Positions 48,081 through 58,031 of a stretch of 64,000 nucleotides of DNA are shown here, piece after piece. Position 1 is the stretch's first letter. Each line of letters starts with the position of its first letter. The stretch is from Plectrocnemia conspersa. Lineage: Eukaryota; Arthropoda; Insecta; Trichoptera; Polycentropodidae. The position numbers and the translations under genes were made by a program. The notes under the pieces are model-generated. The model did not search any database, was not told the origin of the DNA, and saw nothing but the letters and a program-made list of their open reading frames with translations. Location: the NCBI GenBank assembly GCA_009617715.1, contig VTFK01000122.1, positions 434,001-498,000 of the forward strand. Reading direction: 5' to 3'.

Positions 48081-48330
48081 TATGTTTCATATAAAAATGT
48101 TCGAAATTGCGAGTTAGCATTTTTAGGTCTTTCTCGACAATGAAACTAATTATGCCCGCTTTCAAATTAATTTCCCAGCGCGGAGAGCGTTAATTGCTTT
48201 AAAAGTCAGAGTCTAGCTGCAAGGTTTGCAGAAAAACACGACGCCAAAAATAAAATAGGAAAATCCTAACGAGCGTCGTGTAGCTGTAATGCGTTCCAGT
48301 TGAGTAATAATGCCTGTAATTATGTGGACT
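48081..48330. promoter_or_regulatory. Small candidate regulatory island
   Basis: Unique block with TTAATTTCCCAGCGCGGAG, AGCGTTAATTGC and ACACGACGCC. No frame. Confidence 0.2.
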
Positions 48331-49115
48331 ATGTGTCAAATAGGTTATCCGCCATTTTTACTGGGAAAATGATGTGTTTACATTGAGACATGGTTTGAAG
48401 ACAGCAACATGCTTCATCGTACAGATTTCGTAACTGATTTGGGCGTTCTATAGCATATTTCGTTCATATTCAAAATTTATGTATGCGAACACACATATTA
48501 TTTATTCATTGTTTAATAACAATAATTATCATTTTTAATTAGATTGATGAAATATTTTGATATATTAATATTTAATATATTTTGAGATAGTCATTCTTGT
48601 TATATTTACTTATATACATTAACCGAAATGCGTTTTTTTTTGAAAATGTATCTGAATATAACCTTACTAAACAGAAATGTTTCACTGGAAATAAAAAAGT
48701 GTAGTAGTTTGTTGCGATTTTTTTCGTGAAATTGGAGGGTGAGTTGGGGTTCGTGTGTCGAGGAAGGGTTGCCAATATTTTTCTGTGTCCTCGAGAACTG
48801 GTTATGGTTGTTTATTTAAAATGAGTTAGATTTGTATTTTTATTATTGATATTTTTATCTAAGATGTTTAAGAGTAAGTTCTATAGCTAATATTTCCATC
48901 AGGGTCCCAAAGTAAAACTGAGAAAAAATTTATATGAAATCTCGTTATGAAATATATTATGGAGAAGCGAGTTACCTTTGTTTTTAGCATTCACACAGTA
49001 AACATATAGACGTCCAATTTTGTATGTAGATTACTTATGTTTGTTTGTGTGTTATACCGTAAAGGTTTTTTTATGTTTAGCTATATTCTTAGTATGATAA
49101 AATGTCTAAAAATAC
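48331..49115. other. AT-rich stretch, no gene seen
   Basis: Nothing supported. Confidence 0.45.
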
Positions 49116-49640
49116 TGTTTCTTTCATACGCATTATACCCCAAGAGCTTTCCGTTTCTACTGATTGACGCTACCAGTCTGACTTTCGGAAAACTCGCATT
49201 TTCGCCAGGGGCAGCCTTTTCCCTTTAATAAAGTCAACGCTGGCGGTTCGGGGGTCAGCCCAACCCGCTTGTCAATCGTGTCGAGTCCGAAAGCGCCGAT
49301 TCATCACGAATTCATTAGAAGCTAACGAAGCCGGTTGGTCGGTTTTTCGAAATACCGCATGTATGTATTATTCATACAAGGAACGCGTAGTGGTATTGTT
49401 TTCTAACTTAAACGGGCTTCGACAGCCAGTGACTCAGCGGTAAACGCGAAAACCGTTGTGTTACGAAAATTGAACGAGTCGGTTGCATTATGTGTCTGTT
49501 GCGATGCACGAAGAGCTTTTCGAGCGTGAAAAGCTCGATTGGAGTATGTGGGCTTTGAAAGCTCTGACGCGTTCCTAACGTTTTGATCGGAGCGATAGAT
49601 AAAAGCTCTTACTTTAAACGTTATTTCAGGGACCTACATT
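49116..49640. promoter_or_regulatory. Candidate regulatory island
   Basis: CpG-containing block of about 500 bp (GCTGGCGGTTCGGGGGTC, AAGCCGGTTGGTCGG, GAGCGTGAAAAGCTCGATTG) without a long frame or repeat partner. An acceptor-like TTATTTCAG follows at 49628. One of the larger islands in the window. Confidence 0.3.
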
Positions 49641-49894
49641 TATGACATTTTGAAGATAGAATTTATTTAATATAAAGTACACAGTTCGTTGTTTAAAATA
49701 GTTATTTAATTAATTGGTTCTGAATGTTCTACGTTTCAAATTTTATTAACGCGAAACTTTGTTCACAATGCGAAACATTGTGATTAATTGTGTCGTGACA
49801 CTTTTGCACAAATACAAATTTAAATTATTGGTTTAATTTTAAAGTGTGCGATAAATCATATTTTTATATTATTAAAAAAAAGTTAATTTACCGC

Positions 49895-49945
49895 TTCAAT
49901 TTGACAGGCGTAAGCTCAATGCGTTACGGCAAGTAATAATACTTA
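49895..49945 (-). mobile_element. LINE 3'-end fragment, decayed hairpin
   Basis: TTGACAGGCGTAAGCTCAAT is the conserved loop. The stem is eroded (CCGCTTCAA against GTTACGGC), so pairing is mostly lost. Minus orientation. Confidence 0.5.
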
Positions 49946-50624
49946 CTTTTAATATACTCTTAATATATAAACTTTTATTAGTTTGTTATTCTAAAAGGCT
50001 GAAAATATGTTTTTATTTCATTCTAACGTCACTATTAATCTATGGATGTTTTCTCGAGAACATTACATGTATTTTTTGTTTTCGTAATGTTTATGACAGA
50101 GTTGGATTGGATTATGTGTGAGTTTTAATATAAATATAATATAATTAAAACTTTTGCAAATGTAAAGTCAATTATGTTTTGTTTCGTTATTTAATACAAC
50201 TGCTAGAGCTTTTCAACATTTAATCAAGGAACAATGCATACCTTAATATCCTCTTTTCTGATTTATTAGTCTGAGGTAAAACGTGTTTCTGATATACTAT
50301 TTCTGTAAGATTTTTTTAGCCACTGATTATCGTATAATTATTTTAAACATAAATTTATTTTTGTGATAAGTATAAAATTAATCGTGAAACACTATATTAG
50401 TATTTGCTAATAATTGAAGTTTTCATTATTTAAAATTAAAAGTTTTTATTATCGTTTTCTCATTGTATTTTAACCATTTCTAAATATTCCATTTTTATTA
50501 CCTGACTCTCATAATAACGCAAGTAATTGTTGGATGACATCATAAAGATTATAAAAAGTTTTCTTTATTCGTGCAAATTTCTATAAATAAAAAATAGGTA
50601 AAAAATGCCATACACTTTTTTTCC
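49946..50624. other. AT-rich stretch, no gene seen
   Basis: Nothing supported. Confidence 0.5.
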
Positions 50625-50670
50625 GTTGTAACCTGACAGGCGTAAACCCAGTGCGTCAATCAGACATTAA
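50625..50670 (-). mobile_element. LINE 3'-end fragment with deletion
   Basis: CCGTTGTAACCTGACAGGCG and TAAACCCAGTGCG, then an abrupt join to TCAATCAGACATTAAT. The right stem arm and about 30 bp are deleted relative to 42283-42360. Confidence 0.5.
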
Positions 50671-50724
50671 TAAACCACTAGCCTGACACATGTATATTAT
50701 AATTTAAAATCAATAGTCTTTGCC

Positions 50725-50791
50725 TTTGCAGCTGAAGCCGGTTTTTAATGGTAGCGCATTTTTATGAATAAAAATTCGATTCTGCTGCAAA
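50725..50791 (+). repeat. tRNA-like structure, likely SINE head or pseudogene
   Basis: TTTGCAGC (50725-50732) and GCTGCAAA (50784-50791) form a perfect 8-bp closing stem around 51 nt. Inside are AATGGTAGCGC (A-box/D-arm-like) and AATTCGATTC (B-box). The T-stem does not pair well, so it is not a standard tRNA. A short hairpin GAGCCCGTAGGCTC follows at 50797. Confidence 0.3.
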
Positions 50792-51310
50792 GTTTCGAGC
50801 CCGTAGGCTCTGGGTTATCAATCGAACACAGATTTAATGCTAATGCGATAATTTATTAATAACGCTAATCATTTTCGGATACCCCATCTGAGCGTACCGC
50901 ATATCGTCGTCGTTATAAATTTTCTATGAAAATACAGTTAATTTAATATTTTTATTTTATCAATCAGATATTTAAAAAAAATGCAAAATTTATTAGATTA
51001 TATTGTATATTTTATTTAATTAAAATAATTCAAGAGATAAAATATCTACGAATAATCATACATACATATAAAAATATTATATTTAGTTGATTTTGTGTTT
51101 CATTCAAGTTATATAGTATTCTTGTATTTTTACCTGGTTTTTATTATATATCTCTACGTTACGTATGTTTTATAGTCTAATCAAAACATTTTTATTAGGG
51201 TATCTTATTTCATTTAATTTATATTTTTTTGCTGTAATACATACAATATATTTTTTGTGAGCTTAACTAGCTTATTATTACATACTATTCAATATCTAAT
51301 ACGTGCGATT
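50792..51310. other. AT-rich stretch, no gene seen
   Basis: Nothing further supported. Confidence 0.45.
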
Positions 51311-51530
51311 TTAATTAATCATCACGATATTCATTCGTGAGATTAGGGATACTAGATAAACCTTATCTGTGATGATCGATCAGAATTATAATTAAATAAT
51401 AATTACTAATTACTATGTCCCAGACAGGATGGAAATTAAAAAACACTGAATTACATACGGGTTTTTACCTGAGATCTTTTAGGTTTTATGTTTTTCTAAC
51501 CATTCGCAGCCAAAAAACTGTGAATAATTT
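51311..51530 (-). repeat. tRNA-derived SINE-like repeat, copy 4
   Basis: TTAATCATCACGATATTCAT, TGTGATGATCGATCAG, AATAATTACTAATTAC and the degraded tRNA region (ACGGGTTTTTACCTGAGATC) align with 30485-30712 along its full length. Same orientation as the other three copies. Confidence 0.55.
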
Positions 51531-52199
51531 ATTAGTTAAATTTACATATTGCAAATTATTACGATGGGCGAGATCTGTTTCTCCGAGTGGTTGTAGAGAA
51601 ACTGGCGGAGGGATGATGTCAGTGGAAAATCCTCTGGGGCCTTTTAGGTGAGGCAGTGACGGTGTAGTGGAGATTGGTCCGTCTACTGCAGCCGTGTCTG
51701 ATGGAGTCCTTCGCTAGTGATGGCGATCCATGACTGTGTCTCTGCCCTCTCCTCATTAGAGACCAGCCTTAGTCTTTTTAGTAATAAGGGTTGTATAGCT
51801 ATCGGTTGTGAACAAATCACAACAATGCATCGATTGTTGCACTCGTTTCTGCGAACAATGAAATATGTATACGCCTCTAGAAAGTGACATTAGTTTGATG
51901 GACGAATTGTGCAACGATAATATTGTAGCCTTACGGTGATATATTGTTTTCCGTGACCGTTTCGCTACAAAGAAATATTTTTTCAATGCGTGTTATTTAT
52001 GTGTACACTTTTTTCTAGACGTGGTCCCATACTTTACATTCTATTGTCTAATTCATTAATATTATTACGAATGAATACCCTTGGTCGCAGTTTTAAGAAT
52101 AATACCCCACAAGGTCAATAATCAGAGGCTTATACCACTCATCTATCATGATGGTTTTTAAAATTGTTAATTAATTTAAATATTATTAAAGTTTTTAAC
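51531..52199. other. Mixed stretch, no gene seen
   Basis: 51560-51765 is G+C-richer (GAGTGGTTGTAGAGAAACTG and following) and unique. A minus frame at 51756-51986 is not recognised. Confidence 0.35.
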
Positions 52200-52415
52200 G
52201 TAGTAAAATAATAGTTTTTGGCATTGTTAGTAGAATTTTTAATTGGATTGAAAGTTATTTAAATAATAAAAAATTTTGTGGAAGAGTAAATCAAATTAAA
52301 TCTGAATATTTTACAGTTATAATTGAGCTCCATAAGGGTCACATTTTGAACCTATTTTATTCAATTTATTTATAAATTATATAGCTAATATTTTCCGATG
52401 ATGTAAAACAATACC
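52200..52415 (+). pseudogene. Decayed jockey-like LINE (RT)
   Basis: A plus-strand frame from 52232 reads RIFNWIESYLNNKKFCGRV and continues to EYFT and a broken motif B (ELHKGH). After a frame change FSDDVKQY stands where YADDLKIY is expected (52394-52415). The order and spacing match the RT palm between motifs A and C. Stops and substitutions make it inactive. Confidence 0.6.
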
Positions 52416-54105
52416 AATTAATTTAATTTCCTGATAGTACCCATATTTAGATATAAACTTTAACCTTTTAGCTGCTAAACAACGATATTTTGTTGTACGT
52501 GATATCATAAACTTATTACTGCGTTAATATATTAATGGCAACACTTTTTTTATGAATTTAATTTGATTGTTGTAAAGCAAACTAATAAATGATAAATACC
52601 AATAAATGTTAAATGGTTTGGTTAGATCAGATTTTACAAGACTCGTAATCTAAAATACAAATATTCTTAAATTGGTTACAATATAATTCACACTACGAAT
52701 TTCTTTAAAATTCACAATTTGATTACTGTATTTAACACTTCATATAGATATTGTAACCAAATTATTATATTCATCGTCGATTAAATCGTCGACCGCGTTA
52801 AAATACATTTCTTAGATATAATAAATTTATTATGAGACTTAACTGTCATAATTATTTATCAAGCAATTTAAAACTTAATTTATTATAAGCTAGTGTTTTT
52901 TTAATACTGAATTAATTATAGGGCCCAGAATTGATCAATATGGTATATAAAATAGCATCCACTAGATACCTAATGAATCAGTTGGATATTTTTGAAGATA
53001 ATTTTTTACTGTTTTAGATTATTATTAAAAATTTTTCCTACAATAGCAATAGTATTAGGCATTAATAAATCAATAAGTAAATATTTACGCACAGAAAGTT
53101 ATATTTTGATATTTTAAAAAACTTGCTACAATAGTGGCATTTTATTTAGGACGTTAATATATTTTGTGTTTCTGAACGACTCTGGCAATTCATGAAAAGC
53201 TACCTATTATACATACATATGTATATGTATACAAAATTGAATTTTTTACGTATTTTGGAGTATGAGCTTTTTATATTGTTGAGAAATAAATATTTAAGGT
53301 ATACTTTTGCTAAACAAATTTGTATATTCTATATGTAAATAGCATTTTTACTAAGCAATAAAATGCTTATGATAAGAAATTCTTATATCTGTAATAACAT
53401 TAATATAGCTAAAATATTATATACGTCAATTGTTGTCAAGTATACTAAAGAATTCAGCAATATGGTATCCAGTATATTATATATAAAAATACGAATAAAA
53501 ACTGAAATATATTAAATTCTTTTTAATAATAAGATTTTTTTAATAATGTTATGCGAAGCAATATGAAATGTGTAAATTACTGGTATTTCTTATACATATT
53601 ACTTAATTTATTTCAATATTAAAAAACACTAATAATAACAGTTTGATTAATACTTTTTTTAAAATATTTGTTATTATAGTAACTTAGTCAATAACAATTC
53701 GTAAACATGAGAGTTATTGTGAATTATGAACCCAGGTATTTTAATTGTTAGTCATCAACTTACACCGGTATTTTAATAGCATTATCGTATACATTTCTGT
53801 ATGTTCAATGTTGTTTTAGGTCATTCCTATTTCAGTTATACGAGTGTCAATTTGCTCATCGTAGTTTCAGAGACACATTCGATATTTATTTATTTATTTT
53901 TACTAGATGTATTATGTTGTCCAATAAAGCAACAGTACAATGTATATTCAGAAATATATTTTATCAAAATATGGTTATATCAAATTGTATTCAAGTTATG
54001 ATTAACCGCGTTTATTTTTATTTTAACCTCAACTTAACAAAACTGTAACGACAAACTCCCACAAAGTCAACGAACTATGCTTTTTTTACGTCACAATAAT
54101 TCACA
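52416..54105. other. AT-rich stretch, no gene seen
   Basis: Possibly more LINE debris just downstream, but I could not identify it. No signal otherwise. Confidence 0.45.
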
Positions 54106-54495
54106 TTTCCAATTTTCTTCGTCTACTTCACATAGTCGCTCACACACGTAACCATGCCTCATTGTCCTCGACAAAACCAGGCAGGCAGGGAACTGTTCAT
54201 TTTTTTTCCATTCCATTAACCGCGCCGCACGCCAGTAGTAGAGCAGTAGCTACAGTCCGGCTCGGCGGGTAATCCGCACACTCCCCGTACGAATGCAATA
54301 CCGGAATAGCGTTTTCCTAGGAGCTCGGGGTACCTAGTTTAGAAGCGGCGCTTAGTTGAGGGCGGCGATCGATAGGGCGGGTGAGTGGCCGCCGCCCACC
54401 CGGGCTGAACCATCCCACAGGCCCGACCACCCCCGTGTACTCGCTCGGCCGGAAACAACCGAGAGACAAACACACACATACACACAAGTAAGGTA
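54106..54495 (+). promoter_or_regulatory. CpG-rich promoter and 5' exon candidate
   Basis: The most CpG- and G+C-rich stretch of the window (AACCGCGCCGCACGCC, GGCTCGGCGGGTAATCCGC, GTGGCCGCCGCCCACCCGGG). It ends in a CACACACATACACACAAG tract and a donor-like AAG|GTAAAA at 54492. Frames are short and inconsistent, so any exon would be 5' UTR. Insect developmental genes often start in such islands. Strand is inferred from the donor only. Confidence 0.35.
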
Positions 54496-54879
54496 AAACA
54501 CTGGCGATAATCACCGCGATGAATCTGATACCAAGTGTATGTTTTTACGTTGAGACACCTGGTGGATGTGTATACATACCGATGTGATCGAAAGGTGATG
54601 TGGTGCTGAATGTTTACATTGAATGTTTGTGAAGATAGGGGAGAAAACGCGTGGAAAATCGTATATTGATTGTTTGACTAGTTGACCGACGTTTGACAGA
54701 TTCTTAACATTCAATATTATTTTATTTTATATGTAAATCTATCGCACAAAGTGACAGATGTTAGTCTAAAACAGGAAGTATTAACCAGAGATCTGCTATA
54801 ATTTTGATCAACAGCAGTAAAAGTTATCAAGTTGATCAGAAACAATTATTATTTTTATGCCTACCGCCCACTTTTATGG
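54496..54879. other. No gene seen
   Basis: A minus-strand frame at 54511-54714 is not recognised. Two copies of CCTACCGCCCAC (54860 and 54890) lie at the edge of the next element. Confidence 0.4.
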
Positions 54880-55011
54880 TTAAAATTTTCCTACCGCCCA
54901 CCAACATAGTAGAAACACATTTTTGCTGTTAACAATATATTAAAACGGCTCACCCGTTCTAATATATTGTTGACAGCAAAAATGTGTTTCTACTATGAGT
55001 CAAAGGATTAA
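54880..55011. mobile_element. Long hairpin between TTAA sites
   Basis: Arms 54905-54948 (beginning CATAGTAGAAACACATTTT) and 54954-54997 pair over 44 bp with one mismatch and one G-T wobble, around the 5-nt loop CTCAC. TTAA occurs at 54880-54883 and 55008-55011. The hairpin could be a foldback miniature element, and if transcribed it would form an excellent small-RNA precursor. Confidence 0.7.
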
Positions 55012-55244
55012 CAGAAACTTTATGAAGTGCCGGCCGTTGTCAACTCTAGCGGATTATAAACTTGAAAGCATCATAAAGTTTTGAATGAAAATTTTATTTA
55101 TAAATCACCTAATTGTACATGCAGAATTTGCTCTTTTCATATTTGCAAAAGTGAAGAATAAATATTTGTTATTACTTCTAAATCGAGAATAAATATTAAT
55201 TGCTTAATTTGGAATATTAAAAAAATCTCTTCACATCTCTTCCT
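55012..55244. other. AT-rich stretch, no gene seen
   Basis: Nothing supported. Confidence 0.45.
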
Positions 55245-55780
55245 AGCGGTGCTACCATCAACCGTTGGCTTCATAAGATTCTCATGTCATCTGAACGAAG
55301 TACCGTTACACGAAAGAGCATGCTTTATCTCTTTCTTCGTTGCATGCGACACCACTCCCACTTTTATTTCTAGGGGATCGGCGTCAGTTCTGGATTGTTA
55401 AATGAATAAATTTGATTAACCTACAATACCACTAGCTTCATTCCATAATTTTACTACTAATGTATCTGATTTTTTTTAATTTTGTGCAGAGTTTTAACGA
55501 TATTTTAAATAAATATAATTATTATAGTCATTATTAAATGTATTCTTACTATTTTTGTTTCCAAAAGCAAAAAAATATTTATATTTATTTTAAGAAAAAA
55601 GCATTATTATATAATCAAAATAAAATGGTAAATATTTCTTTAGAAGCGCAGAGTAACACACCCACGGTGTATGGCTGAGATGCAAATAGTAGTGGATTCT
55701 AATTAGAATGTAACGGTAAACCGTCGAGCTCGATAGGGAATCTTATGATGCCAACCGTTGGATAACTTAAATACCGTTTT
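55245..55780. mobile_element. Transposon-like element with about 60-bp inverted ends
   Basis: CAACCGTTGGCTTCATAAG (55259) and GTACCGTTACAC (55300) are mirrored by GAATCTTATGATGCCAACCG (55739) and GTAACGGTAAACCG (55711). Over about 60 bp the arms are roughly three-quarters complementary. The 535-bp span has no transposase-like frame. Exact ends and target duplication are not clear. Confidence 0.5.
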
Positions 55781-56412
55781 TTGTGTACAACCGTCCCCCG
55801 AGTAACTCACATTTTAATTTTTTAAACGGCAAATGTTTGAGGATCCCGAAACGAAATGTATGATAAAGCTTCCTGTCACTTTTCGATACATCGCTCTCGC
55901 TACCCACTTAATTTCTAAATAGATTTTGCGAAATAGAAGAATAGTCGGAGAATTTGGATCTTGAAGATTGTGTGAGATATAATGTATTTCTTGTGGAGAA
56001 ATCAAATATTATATTGAAAGTTTTCAGTTTCTTTCTCCTCCTCCTCCTTAGATACCTCCTTAAACCGAGACCATTTGTGGAGTTGGTTCAAAAATATGTA
56101 CTTATGATTGAAATGGCTGAACAATAGAGTAATTAACAAATAATACTAATTACGTATTTATAATTTTTAATTGCTCTTAACATAAATTATTAGTAAAAAT
56201 TAAACATGTTTTCATTAGTTTTAATTTTCTTGAAAAATCTTTGGTATTTCAAATCGCGTTGAAAAATTCACTATAAATTTGCAGCGCAATAAAGTTTGTT
56301 ATGCATGTTATTCATTATTGAAAATATCATGTGCTGGGCAGGCTAAAAATATGTTCTATAATTTGGACAAGATTTGGAAATGAAATGTAATTTTCTTCGG
56401 AATGACTGAATA
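55781..56412. other. No gene seen
   Basis: CTCCTCCTCCTCC-type short tandem at 56034-56050 is the only feature. Confidence 0.45.
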
Positions 56413-56443
56413 ATTTATTTATTTATTTATTAAAATTATAACC

Positions 56444-56479
56444 ATCGTGACCTGACAGGCAAACCCAATGCGTCACGAT
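56444..56479 (-). other. LINE 3'-terminal hairpin
   Basis: ATCGTGAC (56444-56451) pairs perfectly with GTCACGAT (56472-56479) around CTGACAGGCAAACCCAATGC. Copies at 42283 and 62410 keep the loop but have CGTTGTAA/TTACAACG-type stems, so two pairs differ by compensating changes. Likely the structure recognised by the LINE RT at 3' priming; this role is inferred from other LINEs. Confidence 0.6.
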
Positions 56480-56543
56480 AGTTAAAAGTACTAATACATC
56501 ATAATACATACAAATATAAACAAGACAAAACAACAGACACAAA

Positions 56544-57125
56544 TCACCTCAACAGGTGTGGATTGTCCCGTACGAACTGAACCAAAACTCCATATGTGCA
56601 AGAGAAAATGTCAATATTACTATGGACAGAATTGAGCAGATGAATAGCCTTGGCCAGAGAAGAGTTGGCAAGTGCTCCAGTTCTAAACTTAACAGGAAAG
56701 AATAGTGGACGCGACCGAGAACTATAACCACCTTCAGGAGCCCACATTTGAAGCTGCTCGAGCACTGAAGGATTGTCTACGATGCCCTTGAGCAATTTCC
56801 AGAAGTGTTTAATTACATAAACACTTCTGCGAGTCGACAAAGAAACGTATCCCAGGGCTCCCAAAATAAAAGCACTGGGAAACAAGAACGGATAATACCC
56901 GTATTCCTTCAAGTATAAATATCGAAGAAATTTACGTTGTACTTTTTCCAGCTTCAATTCATTACATTGATTCATTACGCCTGGGATCCAAATGATGGAG
57001 CTAGTTTCTAGTATGCTGCGGACTAGAGTATCACAAAGAGTGCGCAATACTAAAGTATTCCTGAAGTAACGCGCATTTCTCAAGATAAAACCGAGCAGTT
57101 TTAAGGATTTGCTATGTCTCTGCAA
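56544..57125 (-). pseudogene. LINE RT thumb and C-terminal region
   Basis: 193 codons continuing the RT after a frameshift at about 57120. Features in order: LLGFILRNARYFRN, a TLVRSILE segment, EKVQRKFLRYLYLK, PSAFILGALGY, STRRSVYVIKHFWKLL, and the RTGALANSSLAKAIHLLN end. These match jockey-clade thumb and tail regions. Stop at 56544, followed by the 3' UTR. Confidence 0.8.
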
Positions 57126-57843
57126 TGTGCTGGCTAAATTTCCAACGTTCTTCGAAAGTCACTCCTAAATCCTTAGTTGAAGAAAACCTTTCCAGAAAAT
57201 ATCCGCCTAGATGGTATGAATATTTTGCCGGCGTTAATGACCTTGAAAATGAAATTGTATGACATTTCTTTACACTGAAAGGCAATTGGTTATAGCAAGC
57301 CCATTTCCATATAGAGTTGAGATCCTCCTGTAGGTCGAGGGAATCAGAAATCGAATGCATTTTCTTGTAAATTTTCAAGTCATCTGCATATATTAAAAAA
57401 TCTGAATGCTCTATTGCTGTTTCTATGTCATTAATGAACAATAAAAACAACAATGGACCCAAATTGGATCCTTGAGGTACTCCAGTAGGGGTCTTATATC
57501 GTTCTGAAAAGGAATTATTATACTTGACGAATTGATATCTATTGGTCAAGTAATTTGAGAATAGATTTATGTGATCTTCAGAAAACCCAAAATTAGATAA
57601 CTTTTTTACAAGTAAAGCATGGTTAACTTTATCAAATGCTTTTTCAAAATCTGTGTATACGACGTCCACTTGTACACCAGAGTCCAATGATTTTGAAACA
57701 TAGTTAGACAAAACCATTAGATTTGTGACAGTGGATCGAGATTTACGGAAACCATGTTGTTGGTCGAGAAGCATACACCTGCAATGATTAAAAATGTATT
57801 TATGCAAAACAATTTCAAATAATTTTGCAGGTGATGAGATCAA
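57112..57843 (-). pseudogene. LINE reverse transcriptase palm
   Basis: 243 codons. HGFRKSRST (residues 30-38), motif A TDFEKAFDKV (64-73), motif B GVPQGSNLGPLLFL (121-134), motif C YADD (152-155) and the following KK segment (FSVKKCHTISF, 189-199) are all present with their catalytic aspartates. The RT fingers start is in another frame upstream. The frame closes just after SQHIAET at a frameshift. Jockey-like by motif style; RNA-templated DNA synthesis would be its role in an intact copy. Confidence 0.85.
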
Positions 57844-57845
57844 AG

Positions 57846-58031
57846 CTATTGGCCTGTAATTGTCAATCTGAGATATGGGACCCTTTTATGAATCGGAGTG
57901 ACTTTTGAACATTTCCACAATTCTGGAAAACATTCTTTTGAACATTTCCATTTTCCTTCGCAATTTGTGTTTTTCCAAGTTTCATATTTTGCCAACCAAA
58001 AAACTTTTGTAATCACCACTTCTTTTATCAA
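57846..58031 (-). pseudogene. LINE RT N-terminal fragment, other frame
   Basis: Contains FPELWKCSKVTPIHK, the conserved start of the RT domain. One base appears to be lost from an A-run just after it (near 57885), moving the next conserved residues (NYRP region) into the frame of the palm. The residues before FPELW do not resemble RT and include the duplicated KWKCSK block. Confidence 0.7.

Larger units (their letters stand above)
56413..58031 (-). mobile_element. Jockey-like non-LTR retrotransposon, 5'-truncated
   Basis: Minus-strand element ordered RT, thumb, C-terminal region, 3' UTR, hairpin, and a (AAATA/AAAT)n tail (reverse complement of ATTTATTTATTTATT at 56413-56431). Endonuclease and ORF1 are missing; the sequence right of 58031 is not recognisable as LINE. 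Two single-base-type frame breaks (near 57844 and 57120) disable it. A 16-bp block CTTTTGAACATTTCCA is repeated at 57902 and 57935 at its upstream edge. It is the best-preserved LINE here and the reference for the decayed copies. Confidence 0.85.

Noticed and set aside
54317..54514. Minus-strand frame with a CVCVCLSLGC start resembling a signal peptide
   Set aside because: The hydrophobic start is a translation of the CA/GT repeat tract, and the rest is GC-rich low complexity.
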